Shown: piece after piece, positions 25,790-35,315 of the stretch | How the letters are laid out: each line of letters begins with the position of its first letter | Numbering within the stretch: position 1 is the first letter of the stretch | Assembly: GCF_900142075.1 (NCBI RefSeq) | Contig: NZ_FQZO01000001.1 | Span: forward strand, 1 to 64,000 | Reading direction: 5' to 3' | Source: Clostridium amylolyticum | Lineage (GTDB): Bacteria; Bacillota; Clostridia; Clostridiales; Clostridiaceae | Length of the DNA stretch: 64,000 bases | The notes under the pieces: model-generated | What the model saw: the letters and a program-made list of their open reading frames with translations, nothing else | Databases searched by the model: none | What the model was told of the DNA's origin: nothing | Made by a program: the position numbers and the translations under genes

Positions 25790-26651
25790 AAAGGAATTGA
25801 TCTACAAATGGTTCTACATCCTGTGGTTTCCATTGTCTATCTACCAATGGTTTTGAGGAACTGATAACTGGATGTAAGTCATTGAAGGTTGGTTTTCCTT
25901 CTTCTTTATAAAGGATTCCTAGAGGAATACCTTCATCGCCAAACTCGAAAGCTTTTTGTAAAGCTGCCATTTTATTGGTTGGATCATAGGATTCATCTAG
26001 TCTATAGCATCTGTCTTTATACCATTTAAAGGTATTAATCTTATTGAAGGTTACACAAGGTTGCATAATATCAATGATGGCATAACCTTTATGATTAATA
26101 GCAGCCTTTATAATTTCTTTTAGGCCTTCTTTGTCACCAGAGAAACCTCTTGCCACAAAAGTAGCACCTAAAGTAATGGCTAGTGCTAGAGGCTGCATAG
26201 GCTCAGATTGTACCCCTTCAAATTGCATGGAAGTCTTTTGACCTCTTGCTGTAGTAGGAGAACCTTGACCTTTTGTTAATCCATATATCTGATTATCGTG
26301 AACAAGCTGAGTCATGTCCACATTTCTTCTCATAGCGTGTAGTAGATGGTTTCCTCCTTCTCCATAAGCGTCACCATCTCCTCCGGTTATAATAACCTTT
26401 AAATCTTTGTTTGCCATTTTAATAGCTTGAGCAGGAGGTAAGGCTCTGCCGTGTAAGCCATTAAATACATTAGCTCTTATATAATGAGGAGTTTTTGCTG
26501 CCTGGCCTATACCAGAAACCATAACAATATCTTCAGGTTTTATTTCTAGTTCTGCCACTGCATTCTTTATGGCATCTAATATTCCAAAGTTACCACATCC
26601 AGGGCACCATGCATTTTCGTCATGAGATTCATATAATTTAAGATCTAACAT
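25788..26651 (-). CDS. korB: 2-oxoacid:ferredoxin oxidoreductase, beta subunit
   Basis: The TPP-binding subunit contains WCPGCGNFG near the N-terminus and the TPP/Mg motif GDGDAYGEGGNHLLHA followed by DNQIYGLTKGQ. It forms a complex with the alpha subunit encoded immediately upstream. The pair oxidatively decarboxylates a 2-oxoacid (2-oxoglutarate in Kor) to the acyl-CoA, reducing ferredoxin. The start chosen is ATG 26651, after CGAGGTG. The frame extends to 26696 inside korA but without support. It begins one base after the korA stop, so translation is coupled. The exact 2-oxoacid is not certain from sequence. Confidence 0.9.
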   Translation of the reverse strand: MLDLKLYESHDENAWCPGCGNFGILDAIKNAVAELEIKPEDIVMVSGIGQAAKTPHYIRANVFNGLHGRALPPAQAIKMANKDLKVIITGGDGDAYGEGGNHLLHAMRRNVDMTQLVHDNQIYGLTKGQGSPTTARGQKTSMQFEGVQSEPMQPLALAITLGATFVARGFSGDKEGLKEIIKAAINHKGYAIIDIMQPCVTFNKINTFKWYKDRCYRLDESYDPTNKMAALQKAFEFGDEGIPLGILYKEEGKPTFNDLHPVISSSKPLVDRQWKPQDVEPFVDQFL

Positions 26652-26652
26652 C

Positions 26653-28326
26653 TTACAACACCTCGTTTCTAACTTTGCTGCATATTTCTTCAGCAATTAT
26701 CTGTCTTCCATCATATTTCAAAATACTATGATCCATCTTAATGGCTGTTTCCATAGTAATAAGCTTTCCAAGTTGACCTGTATAGTTTTGTTCTACGTTA
26801 ACAACTTTTTTAGCTATAGATTTATATTTATTAAGTTTTTGTACAGGTAGTGGATATAGGTCTCCAAAGCTTAAAGCACCTACACTTAACCCCTCATTAT
26901 TCAGTATTTCTACAGCTTCTTTCATAGAACCATAAGTTGAACCCCAGCCTAATAGCAGGATTTCTGGATTTTCTACTCCAAAGTAATCTGGTTCTTGCAT
27001 ATCTTCTTTCATGAGAATAGCTTTTCTCATTCTCTTTTCCATCATAGCATTTCTTTCTTCAGCAGATTCGATGATATGACCTTCTTCGCTATGCTCATCA
27101 CTATCCACAATGGATACTTGCCCTTTTGCCTTTCCAGGTATTAATCTTGGGGAAATTCCACTTTCTGTGATCTTGTATCTCTTGTATTCTTCACCCTCTG
27201 GAACTTCTCTTATAGCATAGTCTTCAATTTTTAAATTGCTTAAATCATATTTAGGAATAGTTATATTACTATCAGCTAAATATTGATCAGTTAAAAGCAA
27301 TACTATAGTTTGATACTTTTCAGCTAAGTTTAGCGCTCTAAAAGTTTGATAGAAAGCATCTTCAGCATTTCTTACAGACATAACCATTCTTGGGAATTCA
27401 CCATGAGAAGCTGTAAGCATAAAGCTTAAGTCACTTTGCTCAGTTCTAGTAGGCAATCCTGTAGCTGGTCCTGGTCTTTGCGAGTCTGCCACCACTAGAG
27501 GAATTTCTGCAATACCACCTAAACCTAAAGCTTCAACCATCAGTGAGAATCCACCGCCTGAGCTTCCTGTCATGGCTCTAACACCAGCATAAGAAGCACC
27601 AAGGGCCATATTTATGGCTGCTATTTCATCTTCAGCTTGCTCTACTACAATGCCTGCCTTTACTTGATTTTTTGCAAGGTATGTCATTATAGAAGTAGCT
27701 GGAGTCATAGGATAAGCAGAATAGTAAGAAACTCCACCTGCTAAGGCACCTAGGGCTATGGCGTTATTACCATTTATTAAAATGTGATTTTCATTGCTGC
27801 TGCTACCTATATTATGTTTAGTTTCCACTAAATCATAACCAGCAAGGAAAGCTTTTTTGTTAACCTCCTTTATAGCTTCTGAGAACTTAGGACTTATGAA
27901 AGAAAATTGTTCGTCATAAGTAATACCAAAGTATTTTACTACAGCACCTGCAGCAACCACACCTACTACTATAGGCATTTTAAGGTCTCGTGCTATTTGA
28001 AGAAGACCTAACTTAGAAACTCTGCTATCTTCACTTTTTAAAGCTTCATCAGCTATAATCTTTCCATCTTCCTTTAATCTTGGAAGGTGAATGTCTATGG
28101 TATTTTGATCCAAGGCAACAATAAGGTCAAGTTCATTACTATGGCTATGAATGGGCTCATCGCCAAATCTAACCTGAATGAAGCTGTGACCTCCTCTTAC
28201 TCTAGACATTACATCTCTAGTGGAAAAAACATAAAACCCGCTTCTATTTAAGATTTTTTCTAAGGTAGTAGCAATGGTATCCATACCCTGTCCTGCTGAA
28301 CCACCTATTAATATATTAAATTTCAT
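26653..28326 (-). CDS. korA: 2-oxoacid:ferredoxin oxidoreductase, alpha subunit with fused gamma domain
   Basis: This 557-residue fusion has the gamma domain first (GGSAGQGMDTI, MSRVRGGHSFIQVRFGDEP, about residues 1-180) and the alpha pyrimidine-binding domain after it (NGNNAIALGALAGGVSYYSAYPMTPATSIM, about 190 onward). The order gamma-alpha is usual in clostridial Kor-type enzymes. AGAGGTG precedes ATG 28326. It is the first gene of a two-gene operon. No ferredoxin (delta) subunit is present, consistent with two-subunit Kor enzymes that use external ferredoxin. In a fermentative anaerobe it links 2-oxoacid metabolism to the ferredoxin pool. Confidence 0.9.
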   Translation of the reverse strand: MKFNILIGGSAGQGMDTIATTLEKILNRSGFYVFSTRDVMSRVRGGHSFIQVRFGDEPIHSHSNELDLIVALDQNTIDIHLPRLKEDGKIIADEALKSEDSRVSKLGLLQIARDLKMPIVVGVVAAGAVVKYFGITYDEQFSFISPKFSEAIKEVNKKAFLAGYDLVETKHNIGSSSNENHILINGNNAIALGALAGGVSYYSAYPMTPATSIMTYLAKNQVKAGIVVEQAEDEIAAINMALGASYAGVRAMTGSSGGGFSLMVEALGLGGIAEIPLVVADSQRPGPATGLPTRTEQSDLSFMLTASHGEFPRMVMSVRNAEDAFYQTFRALNLAEKYQTIVLLLTDQYLADSNITIPKYDLSNLKIEDYAIREVPEGEEYKRYKITESGISPRLIPGKAKGQVSIVDSDEHSEEGHIIESAEERNAMMEKRMRKAILMKEDMQEPDYFGVENPEILLLGWGSTYGSMKEAVEILNNEGLSVGALSFGDLYPLPVQKLNKYKSIAKKVVNVEQNYTGQLGKLITMETAIKMDHSILKYDGRQIIAEEICSKVRNEVL

Positions 28327-28518
28327 TTAAAAACACCTCTATTCCAGATATTCATTCTGTTCATTACAACCATATTATATATTGAGAGATAATATTAGTC
28401 AATAATAATTATCAATTAATAATATATTTGTATTATCTACACAAAAGTTTATTATAATATAAGTAAAAATGATAGTAATTTTAACTAGTGTCCATATTAT
28501 TAGCAAATACTAATTACA

Positions 28519-29484
28519 TTAGAAAAACAATTCTTCAAAATTCCCTCCATATTCAATACCAGCAAATATTCCCGTATCCTCTAAAACTACTTTTTTCTCA
28601 GGAAAGCTTTTTAAAACTAAGTGGAGTTTTGAAGTTATACTTTCTTTTACAAAAGGTTGCATCTTATCACCCGTAGGACCGTGCAAAAGCAAAAACTCAG
28701 AAGAATTTGTGATAGATTCTAAGGTTAGTTCATACTCTTTATTAGTTGCTACTAATCGCACATCTCTAGCCGTTTTTATAGTGGTTAGCTTGCTTTTGTT
28801 TATGGTGGTAAATTTAATAAATTTGTTATTAAACTTTAAACCTATGAGAAATCCTCTAAAACTACTTATAGGAAAGGGAATATGTGCTATGGAGCAGGTT
28901 ATGGAAATATCTTTACTGAAACAGTTACTCTGCATCCAAAACCAGGAATAAGGAAAATTTTCCCCCCAGTTTTTTTCAATATATATTTTACCTTTATTTA
29001 GTATGTATTTTTTGTCATTTATCTCTACTGCCCCAGAAACATATCCGTTCATAGCGCATACTTGACTATAGCACTCCATAAAAGATAAATAATTATAAAA
29101 ACCCATGCTCCCTGGATTTATAGTACTATCCGGCCATTTCTCAATATGGTTGAAATTAACATCAACTTTTATTTTGCTGTTCTCATCTGTAAGGTCAAGT
29201 TTTAGTCCCTTTATAAAGAAAATATTTTTTCCTATGCTTATATTAAACTCAGATTTAGAGGCTCTAAAATCATCTTTTGAGAAGGTAAAATAGCTAAATT
29301 GTTTTTCAAAACCATTTACATATTGGATAAAAGAATGCCCTTCATGGCCTTTAATAATCCCAGGAATAAAAGCCATGGAAAGGTTATTCTCCATATCTGA
29401 TATCTTAAAATACCAGCCTTCAAAGTAGTTTTCTTTTTTATTATCACCGTGATAAAGGTCAGGATTTAATATTTGTTTTATCAT
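28519..29484 (-). CDS. Tocopherol-cyclase-like protein
   Basis: This 321-residue soluble protein begins MIKQILNPDLYHGDNKKENYFEGWYFKI. The Y/F-EGWYFK block, the later NPGSMGFYNYLSFMECYSQV and YIEKNWGENFPYSWFWMQSN segments are the marks of the tocopherol cyclase (VTE1)/SVF1-like lipocalin-fold family. The family's named enzyme acts on prenylated quinols in plants. Bacterial members have no settled role. ATG 29484 is preceded by AAGGAGAG; the ATG at 29511 lies upstream of that site. It is a single gene. A quinol-related substrate would be interesting given the quinone locus elsewhere in the window, but that is speculation. Confidence 0.72.
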   Translation of the reverse strand: MIKQILNPDLYHGDNKKENYFEGWYFKISDMENNLSMAFIPGIIKGHEGHSFIQYVNGFEKQFSYFTFSKDDFRASKSEFNISIGKNIFFIKGLKLDLTDENSKIKVDVNFNHIEKWPDSTINPGSMGFYNYLSFMECYSQVCAMNGYVSGAVEINDKKYILNKGKIYIEKNWGENFPYSWFWMQSNCFSKDISITCSIAHIPFPISSFRGFLIGLKFNNKFIKFTTINKSKLTTIKTARDVRLVATNKEYELTLESITNSSEFLLLHGPTGDKMQPFVKESITSKLHLVLKSFPEKKVVLEDTGIFAGIEYGGNFEELFF

Positions 29485-29682
29485 AAGTTCTCTCCTTAAA
29501 ATCTTCTTCAAATATATAATAGCGCATAACTATAATATTATTCCTAATTTAGGGTAAATAATGTGTAAACAATTTCTTAAATGATGAGTTAATTTATAAT
29601 TATATAATTAAATATTAATTTTGTGACTAATAATATTTATGTTATAATATGTTTAAAATTTTATAAGAGATGAGGTTATTGT

Positions 29683-29961
29683 ATGAATGACTTTATGAGT
29701 ATAATTTACATTATAATAAGTATAGTTGCTGTAGTAGTAGTTGGTATTTTTTTAATTCAGCTGTTGCCTGTTATACTTATAATCGTTTTAGCTTTTTGGA
29801 TAGGTAAAAAGATATTTAAAACAAGTAGAAGCGAGAGTTTTAGAGAAAGACAGGATGATAATTCAAGCAATAGAAATGTAAACCAAAGTAATACGTATGA
29901 TCAAAATGATTTAAGTAATAAAAAAGTTATAGATGTAGACTATGAAGAGGTGGATAAATAA
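29683..29961 (+). CDS. Small membrane protein of unknown function
   Basis: This 92-residue protein has two closely spaced hydrophobic helices (about residues 7-25 and 27-43) and a hydrophilic, Asn/Asp-rich C-terminal tail ending IDVDYEEVDK. GAGATGAGG precedes ATG 29683. I do not recognise a family. The short loop between the helices suggests a hairpin, or a single long helix broken by a proline (QLLPVI). It is a single gene with a terminator at 29991. Confidence 0.65.
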   Translation: MNDFMSIIYIIISIVAVVVVGIFLIQLLPVILIIVLAFWIGKKIFKTSRSESFRERQDDNSSNRNVNQSNTYDQNDLSNKKVIDVDYEEVDK

Positions 29962-29990
29962 TCCATCTCTTAGTTTTATTTTAAAATAGA

Positions 29991-30016
29991 AAGTCCAGAT
30001 ATTACTGGACTTTTTC
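29991..30016. terminator. Terminator between the small membrane protein and amidase genes
   Basis: An 8-bp stem, AAGTCCAG (29991-29998) with CTGGACTT (30005-30012), is followed by T on the + side and has AAA upstream for the minus strand. Confidence 0.75.
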
Positions 30017-30022
30017 ATCTTT

Positions 30023-30532
30023 CTAGTTAAGGTATATATGCATAAAATGCATAGCTTTAACCCTATAGGGTTTAATATAGGATACATTCCTTAGGTCATA
30101 AGTATGTTGAGATACTAAGGGGCTTCCGTTATTATAATCCGTCACTATGGTGGAATGAAATATGCGATTTTCATCATTTTCATAAAATATGATATCTCCA
30201 AGATCTAACATAGATGCAGCAGATAGTATATGGGCCTTTATACCTTTTGTATTTTCCATAGTATTCTTCATTATGTTCCAATATAAAGAATGTGCAATAC
30301 TCCAACTTAATGACCAAGTATCATCCATGGCAGAGGATAAATTATTATGATTATACCACCAAGGATTATTATTATATACCATCTCAGCACCACCTGCTAG
30401 GAGGCATTGAGAAATAAAATTGGTGCAATCTCCTCCTGCATTTAAAGTGGAAGAAAAATACCTAAATTCTGGATTAGGAGACAAGGCGTATTTTAGTGCA
30501 TATTGTACAGCTTTATTTCTATTATAGGGCAT
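30023..30532 (-). CDS. Amidase_6-type protein without signal peptide
   Basis: This 169-residue protein consists only of the Amidase_6 (papain-like) domain. It contains NRNKAVQYALKYAL, the active-site cysteine in GGDCTNFISQCLLAGG, and histidines in RIFHSTIVTDYNNG and SQHTYD. The domain occurs in cell-wall or spore-associated hydrolases of Firmicutes. No signal peptide is present, so it may act inside the cell (for example in the mother cell during sporulation) or be released by lysis. It lies 112 bases downstream of a longer, secreted relative in the same direction. Substrate unknown. Confidence 0.82.
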   Translation of the reverse strand: MPYNRNKAVQYALKYALSPNPEFRYFSSTLNAGGDCTNFISQCLLAGGAEMVYNNNPWWYNHNNLSSAMDDTWSLSWSIAHSLYWNIMKNTMENTKGIKAHILSAASMLDLGDIIFYENDENRIFHSTIVTDYNNGSPLVSQHTYDLRNVSYIKPYRVKAMHFMHIYLN

Positions 30533-30644
30533 ACTTAAAACCCTTACCCTTATTAGTATTATATATTCTATAATATGATGTTGAAAAAAAATAGTGAGAT
30601 ATTATTAATACTTAAATATTTGAAGGGAATTTATATTATAATAT

Positions 30645-31802
30645 TTAATATCTTATTTTGATAAGGTAAAAACTTATGTTTTTATCTCCCCATCCTAAAT
30701 CGAAGGGGACCCTATATCTATCTGTAGTATGGGAATTAATCAAGGGATAACCACGGCTATCAAAGCCTGTAACTATAGCAAAGTGATCAATATCGCTTCC
30801 TTTAGCATAACAAATTACATCTCCATAATCTAATCTGCTAAATATATTTTCACCACTTCCTTCTTTAGGGATAAAGTTCTTAAAGCTTCCTTTCTTAATA
30901 AGCTTCCCTTTGCCGGAATAAAAAAGATAGTTTTTAAAAGCGTCTGCATTTACCCAAGCAGGGCTACCTTCTGCCTGACCGTATTTTGAATAATTACAGT
31001 GCCATCCACCCTGTTGTTTCAATGCAGCACCTTCCTGTTTGTCTCCTAAACATTGAGATACATAATTAGTGCAGTTTCCACCAATACCGGTATAATTTTT
31101 ATACTTTTTATTATATTTGGATGGGTTATTACTTGCCCAAACTATGCCGCAATATTTATCAGCATAATTAACCGCCTTTATTCTCCGTTGATTTTCAAAG
31201 GTGTTTTCTAAATTTAAAATATTGGGTTTTTCTAAAGGGGGTATTGAATAAATTTTTGAATATACTTCTGTAATATCTTTAATTTCAGCATTAAAACCTT
31301 TTAGTGCATCTTCAAAGCAGTCTGTATACCAGTCCCAATTGATTATCCATTTATTATTTATTTTAGCCAGTTCAATGCTATGAATAACTCCCACTCCAAA
31401 GGAGTTTATTTCAGCATTATCTTCGTTTTTATATAAATAATCAAATTTATAATATTCATTTAAAGACACCTTTGCACCGGTTTTATAAGGAGTTATTTTT
31501 CTATATTGAAGATCAGATACAATAGAAGTAAATTTAATATCTCTTTCATCAGACCATTTTTTTAAATATTTTATTCTTTTAACCTCATGCTCTAAAGCCC
31601 AGGTCCCAAATTTAGTATTATTATAATATTGAGGAAGTTCACTTATTTTACCCGTAATAAAGGTCTCATTTCTTTTATTATATATAGTTTCTATGGTGGC
31701 TTTTATATCTTCTATTTCAGTCTCTTCTAGGGCATTACAAGGGATATAACTAGTTAAAATTATCATTAGGAAAATAAAGATTGTAAATTTCATACCTTTC
31801 AT
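30645..31802 (-). CDS. Secreted Amidase_6-domain protein
   Basis: This 385-residue protein has an N-terminal signal peptide (hydrophobic stretch FTIFIFLMIILTSYIPCNA). An N-terminal domain of about 160 residues follows, of the kind found before Amidase_6 in clostridial proteins. Then comes the papain-like domain: INY-like NYADKYCGIVW, active-site Cys in GIGGNCTNYVSQCLG, and His in DIDHFAIVTGFDSRGYPLINSHTTDRY. It is probably a cell-wall or spore-cortex related hydrolase. It starts at ATG 31802 after TAGGTGAT. The next gene downstream encodes a signal-less copy of the same domain. Confidence 0.85.
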   Translation of the reverse strand: MKGMKFTIFIFLMIILTSYIPCNALEETEIEDIKATIETIYNKRNETFITGKISELPQYYNNTKFGTWALEHEVKRIKYLKKWSDERDIKFTSIVSDLQYRKITPYKTGAKVSLNEYYKFDYLYKNEDNAEINSFGVGVIHSIELAKINNKWIINWDWYTDCFEDALKGFNAEIKDITEVYSKIYSIPPLEKPNILNLENTFENQRRIKAVNYADKYCGIVWASNNPSKYNKKYKNYTGIGGNCTNYVSQCLGDKQEGAALKQQGGWHCNYSKYGQAEGSPAWVNADAFKNYLFYSGKGKLIKKGSFKNFIPKEGSGENIFSRLDYGDVICYAKGSDIDHFAIVTGFDSRGYPLINSHTTDRYRVPFDLGWGDKNISFYLIKIRY

Positions 31803-31995
31803 ATAATCACCTACAATATTAGTTCTCGTCCCTTTTAGTATTACAAATAAACTATAAAATTACACAAATAAATTTTTCCAAATATGAGCATGATACATAA
31901 TAAAAGAAGTTTAATTTCAATTAAATTTAAAAAGCTATTTCATTTTAATAATGACTATTATATAATAAATACAAATGAAATTATGAGGTGATAGG

Positions 31996-33471
31996 ATGAA
32001 ACTAGCAATACAGTCAGAAAGACACTCAGAGATATTGATGGAAGTTATTCCGGTTTTTGAAGGAGGAAAGGTACTTCACGTTTGTAATAGCTGTGCAGCA
32101 AGAGTACAAAGATTTATTAAGTTTGGAAGATTTAACGCTTCTTTAGGAAGCACTTATAAGTTTACAAAAGAGAAGGATTTAGGACTTATTAAAGAAGAGA
32201 TTTATGTAGGATTAGGTAAAGAAGAAGAGATCACTTCTGAAAGAATAAGAAAGGCTATAGCTAAAGCTATTAGAGAAGTTAAAAAATTAAATGTTGAAAA
32301 AGCAACAGTTAGATTTATTGACTTAGATAACATTTCTACAGAAGAAGTAGTTAAAGCTATTACTGAAGGAGTAGTTTTCGCAGACTATGAATTTAATAAA
32401 TATAAAGAAGTAAAAGAAGATAAGGTTTGCCTAAATGAAGTAAGAATAGCATCTGTGGCTGAAGAAAAAGTAGCAGCAGCAGAAAAAGCTTTAGAAGAGG
32501 CTAAGGTTATTATAGATTCTACTATTGCAGCTAGAAATTTAGTAAACGAGCCAGCTAATGTTCTTATACCAGAAGAACTAGCTAAGAGAGCAGAAGATAT
32601 GGGTAAGGAATATGGTTTCCAAGTAGAAGTTATGCACAAGGAGCAAATTGAAGCTTTAGGCATGGAAGCGTATCTTGCAGTGGCAAGAGGCTCTGTAAAT
32701 GAACCTAAGCTCATAGTTATGCGCTATTTTGGAGATGAAGCAAACAAAGAAAATATCACTGGTCTTGTAGGTAAAGGTCTTACTTTTGATACAGGTGGAT
32801 ATTCACTTAAGCCTGCAGATTACATGTTACACATGAAAAATGACATGGGAGGAGCAGCAGCGGTTATAGGAGCTATGGCAGCTATTTCTAAAAACAAAGT
32901 CAAAGCCAATGTAGTAGCTGTAGTAGCTGCATGTGAAAATGTAATTTCTGGAGGGTCCTATAAGCCAGGAGATATAATAGGTTCTATGGGTGGAAAGCAC
33001 ATAGAGATTATAAATACAGATGCAGAGGGTAGATTAACTCTAGCAGATGCCGTTTATTATGCTGTGGAAAAGGAAGAAGTAACAAGAATAGTGGATGTAG
33101 CTACTTTAACTGGTGCTGCACTAATAGCTCTTGGTGATACCACTACAGCTGTAATAACAAATAACGATGAATTCTATAGCAAACTGCAAAAGGCTGCTGA
33201 AGCTTGTGGAGAAAAAGTGTGGCAGTTACCAGCTTTTGAAGAATATAAAGAATTAATAAAATCTTCAGTTGCTGACCTTAAAAATACAGGTGGAAGATAT
33301 GCTGGTACTATTACAGCAGGATTATTTATTGGAGAGTTTGTAAAGAATACACCATGGTTACATTTAGATATCGCAGGCACAGCATGGGCTGATGCTGATA
33401 AGGATTATCTAACTAAAGGCGGTACTGGTGGTTCCGTAAGAACCCTTTATTACCTAGTTAAAAACAACTAA
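31996..33471 (+). CDS. pepA: Leucyl aminopeptidase (M17 family)
   Basis: This cytosolic, two-metal, hexameric aminopeptidase removes N-terminal residues from peptides. The C-terminal catalytic domain has the M17 signature NTDAEGRLTLADA and the metal/catalytic block VGKGLTFDTGGYSLKP with HMKNDMGGAAAVIGAM. The N-terminal macro-like domain occupies about residues 1-165. Length 491 is standard. GAGGTGAT precedes ATG 31996. It is a single gene with a weak terminator after it. Confidence 0.95.
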   Translation: MKLAIQSERHSEILMEVIPVFEGGKVLHVCNSCAARVQRFIKFGRFNASLGSTYKFTKEKDLGLIKEEIYVGLGKEEEITSERIRKAIAKAIREVKKLNVEKATVRFIDLDNISTEEVVKAITEGVVFADYEFNKYKEVKEDKVCLNEVRIASVAEEKVAAAEKALEEAKVIIDSTIAARNLVNEPANVLIPEELAKRAEDMGKEYGFQVEVMHKEQIEALGMEAYLAVARGSVNEPKLIVMRYFGDEANKENITGLVGKGLTFDTGGYSLKPADYMLHMKNDMGGAAAVIGAMAAISKNKVKANVVAVVAACENVISGGSYKPGDIIGSMGGKHIEIINTDAEGRLTLADAVYYAVEKEEVTRIVDVATLTGAALIALGDTTTAVITNNDEFYSKLQKAAEACGEKVWQLPAFEEYKELIKSSVADLKNTGGRYAGTITAGLFIGEFVKNTPWLHLDIAGTAWADADKDYLTKGGTGGSVRTLYYLVKNN

Positions 33472-33487
33472 ATATACTATATTATTT

Positions 33488-33521
33488 GGTCTGAGGATAA
33501 ATTATTCTTCAGACCTTTTAT
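33488..33521 (+). terminator. pepA terminator
   Basis: GGTCTGA (33488-33494) pairs with TCAGACC (33509-33515) around a partly paired loop, followed by TTTTATTA. Confidence 0.7.
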
Positions 33522-33572
33522 TATAATAATTATAATTTTAAACACTAATAATATAAATAGGAGGTTGATTAA

Positions 33573-34037
33573 ATGGAAGGTGAAAAAGATAAAAGCTATA
33601 AAAAGCCTTTGCAAGAAGAGGTTAAGAGAAAATTAAATCTTACTCAATATAAAGTTACTCAAGAAAATGCTACAGAAGCACCTTTTAATAATGAATTTTG
33701 GAATTATTTTGCTGAAGGCATATATGTAGATATAGTAACAGGAGAACCTTTATTTTCTTCACTGGATAAATTTGATTCCAGCTGTGGATGGCCATCTTTT
33801 ACTAAGCCCTTAGAAAAGGAGAATATAAAAGAGAAAGCTGACTTTAGTTATAATATGCATAGGATAGAAGTGAGGAGCAAATACGGCGATTCCCATCTTG
33901 GTCACGTTTTTACAGATGGTCCATTAGAAAAAGGCGGGCTTAGATATTGTATAAATAGTGCTTCTTTAAGATTTATTGCAAGAGAAAACCTTGAAGAAGA
34001 GGGATATGGTGAGTACTTAAATATCTTCGATAAATAA
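33573..34037 (+). CDS. msrB: Peptide-methionine (R)-S-oxide reductase MsrB
   Basis: MsrB repairs protein-bound Met-R-sulfoxide. Conserved blocks are GIYVDIVTGEPLFSS, SSCGWPSF, the HRIEVRSKYGDSHLGHVF segment with its His residues, and the catalytic cysteine in LRYCINSASLRF (about C131). The structural-zinc CxxC pairs found in many MsrB proteins are absent, as in the zinc-free subgroup. Length is 154 aa. ATAGGAGG precedes ATG 33573. It is a single gene; the free-methionine reductase is at 25206. Confidence 0.93.
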   Translation: MEGEKDKSYKKPLQEEVKRKLNLTQYKVTQENATEAPFNNEFWNYFAEGIYVDIVTGEPLFSSLDKFDSSCGWPSFTKPLEKENIKEKADFSYNMHRIEVRSKYGDSHLGHVFTDGPLEKGGLRYCINSASLRFIARENLEEEGYGEYLNIFDK

Positions 34038-34139
34038 AGGCAAGTTGTACCTTACTATTTTGTAATAAAGATTTTCATCTCCTTGTAAGAATAGAATTCT
34101 AAAATGTAAATAAGCAATTCATTACAAGGAGAGAATTAA

Positions 34140-34844
34140 ATGAGAAAAATTTTAAGGACTTTTATAACCATTTTAATAATGATTTTAGGGATATTTGTGA
34201 TATTGAAATATGTTCCTATGGGAGGATTTAAAGAAGCTAAAAAAGAAGTTAAAAATCCAAATAACATATTAGTTTTAGTAAATCGCAACTTTGTTTTAGC
34301 TGATAGCTATAAGCCTAAAGATTTAGTAATACCAAAGGTGGGATTTGCTGAAAATATTACCTCTGAAGAAAAGTATATGCGAAAAGAAGCTTCAAAAGCC
34401 TTAGAAAAGTTGTTTTCTAAAGCTAAACAGGAGAATAGTCAGCTATATTTAGTCTCAGGATTCAGATCTTACAACACTCAAAAACAGTTGTACGAAACAC
34501 GAGCTAAACAAAATGGGAAGGCACAGGCAGATAAATATGTAGCTACTGCAGGAAATAGTGAACATCAAACGGGATTGGCTGCAGATATAACTAATAAACA
34601 AGGAAGTAAAGGCTCTTTAACTACAGACTTTGGACAAACTAAAGAAGGTAAATGGTTAAAGAACAACGCACATAAATATGGATTTATAGTGAGATATCCT
34701 TTAGGAAAAGAAAAGATAACTGGCTATAGCTATGAACCTTGGCACTTAAGATATGTGGGAAACAAAACCTCAAAAAATATATATGAAAAGGGAATTGTAC
34801 TAGAAGAATTTGTTCAAAATGAAAAGAAAACTGCAGAAAATTAG
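34140..34844 (+). CDS. D-alanyl-D-alanine carboxypeptidase, VanY family
   Basis: This 234-residue protein has an N-terminal membrane anchor (about residues 7-25) and an extracellular M15B (VanY) peptidase domain. The zinc site is visible: SEHQTGLAADIT (His and Asp ligands) and EPWHLRYVG (His ligand), with SGFRSYNTQKQLYE upstream. It would trim the terminal D-Ala of peptidoglycan stem peptides. CAAGGAGAG precedes ATG 34140. No vancomycin-resistance genes are nearby, so this is a housekeeping cell-wall enzyme rather than a resistance determinant. The terminator overlaps its last codons. Confidence 0.9.
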   Translation: MRKILRTFITILIMILGIFVILKYVPMGGFKEAKKEVKNPNNILVLVNRNFVLADSYKPKDLVIPKVGFAENITSEEKYMRKEASKALEKLFSKAKQENSQLYLVSGFRSYNTQKQLYETRAKQNGKAQADKYVATAGNSEHQTGLAADITNKQGSKGSLTTDFGQTKEGKWLKNNAHKYGFIVRYPLGKEKITGYSYEPWHLRYVGNKTSKNIYEKGIVLEEFVQNEKKTAEN

Positions 34845-34861
34845 CTTTCTGCAGTTTTTTG
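34828..34861. terminator. Terminator between the VanY-like gene and dps
   Basis: A perfect 12-bp inverted repeat (34828-34839 with 34846-34857) runs into six T and spans the stop codon of the upstream gene. Convergent dps ends right next to it. Confidence 0.85.
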
Positions 34862-34862
34862 C

Positions 34863-35315
34863 TTATCCTTCGTAGGAGTCTAGCATCCAGATGTATTTAT
34901 CGTATTTGGTTTTTAGTGAAATCATCATATCATTGGTAACATCATCTCCAGCTTCTTCTGATAGGTCAATAAGTTTTTTAAGTTGATCAGAGATATGTTT
35001 AAAATCAGCTTTTAAATCTGTAACAGATTGTTTGGTAGAAATAGGTTCGCTCTTTCTATCTTTTAAAGTAGCATTCTCAAGATAATCATTAGTATTAGCT
35101 AATGGCTTATAGCCCATGATAAGTAATCTTTCAGCTACTAAGTCATAGTCTTCAGATACTGCCATGTAGTATTCTTCGTATTGTTTATGAAGCTGGAAGA
35201 AACCAGGGCCTTCTATATACCAGTGATAATTATGAACTTTAGTATATAATATACCCATGTTAGAAACAAAAATATTTAATTCCTTTACTAATTTGTTTGA
35301 ATCTTGTTTTGCCAT
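34863..35315 (-). CDS. dps: Dps-family ferritin-like protein
   Basis: This is a dodecameric mini-ferritin (150 aa) that stores iron and protects DNA from peroxide. The Dps ferroxidase motif at the subunit interface is visible: VHNYHWYIEGPGFFQLHKQYEEYYMAVSEDYDLVAERLL (positions about 26-64; the key residues are the two His and the Asp/Glu that follow). ATG 35315 has AAAGGAGG upstream; the frame extends to 35342 without a site. It is a single gene, convergent with the VanY-like gene. Confidence 0.92.
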   Translation of the reverse strand: MAKQDSNKLVKELNIFVSNMGILYTKVHNYHWYIEGPGFFQLHKQYEEYYMAVSEDYDLVAERLLIMGYKPLANTNDYLENATLKDRKSEPISTKQSVTDLKADFKHISDQLKKLIDLSEEAGDDVTNDMMISLKTKYDKYIWMLDSYEG

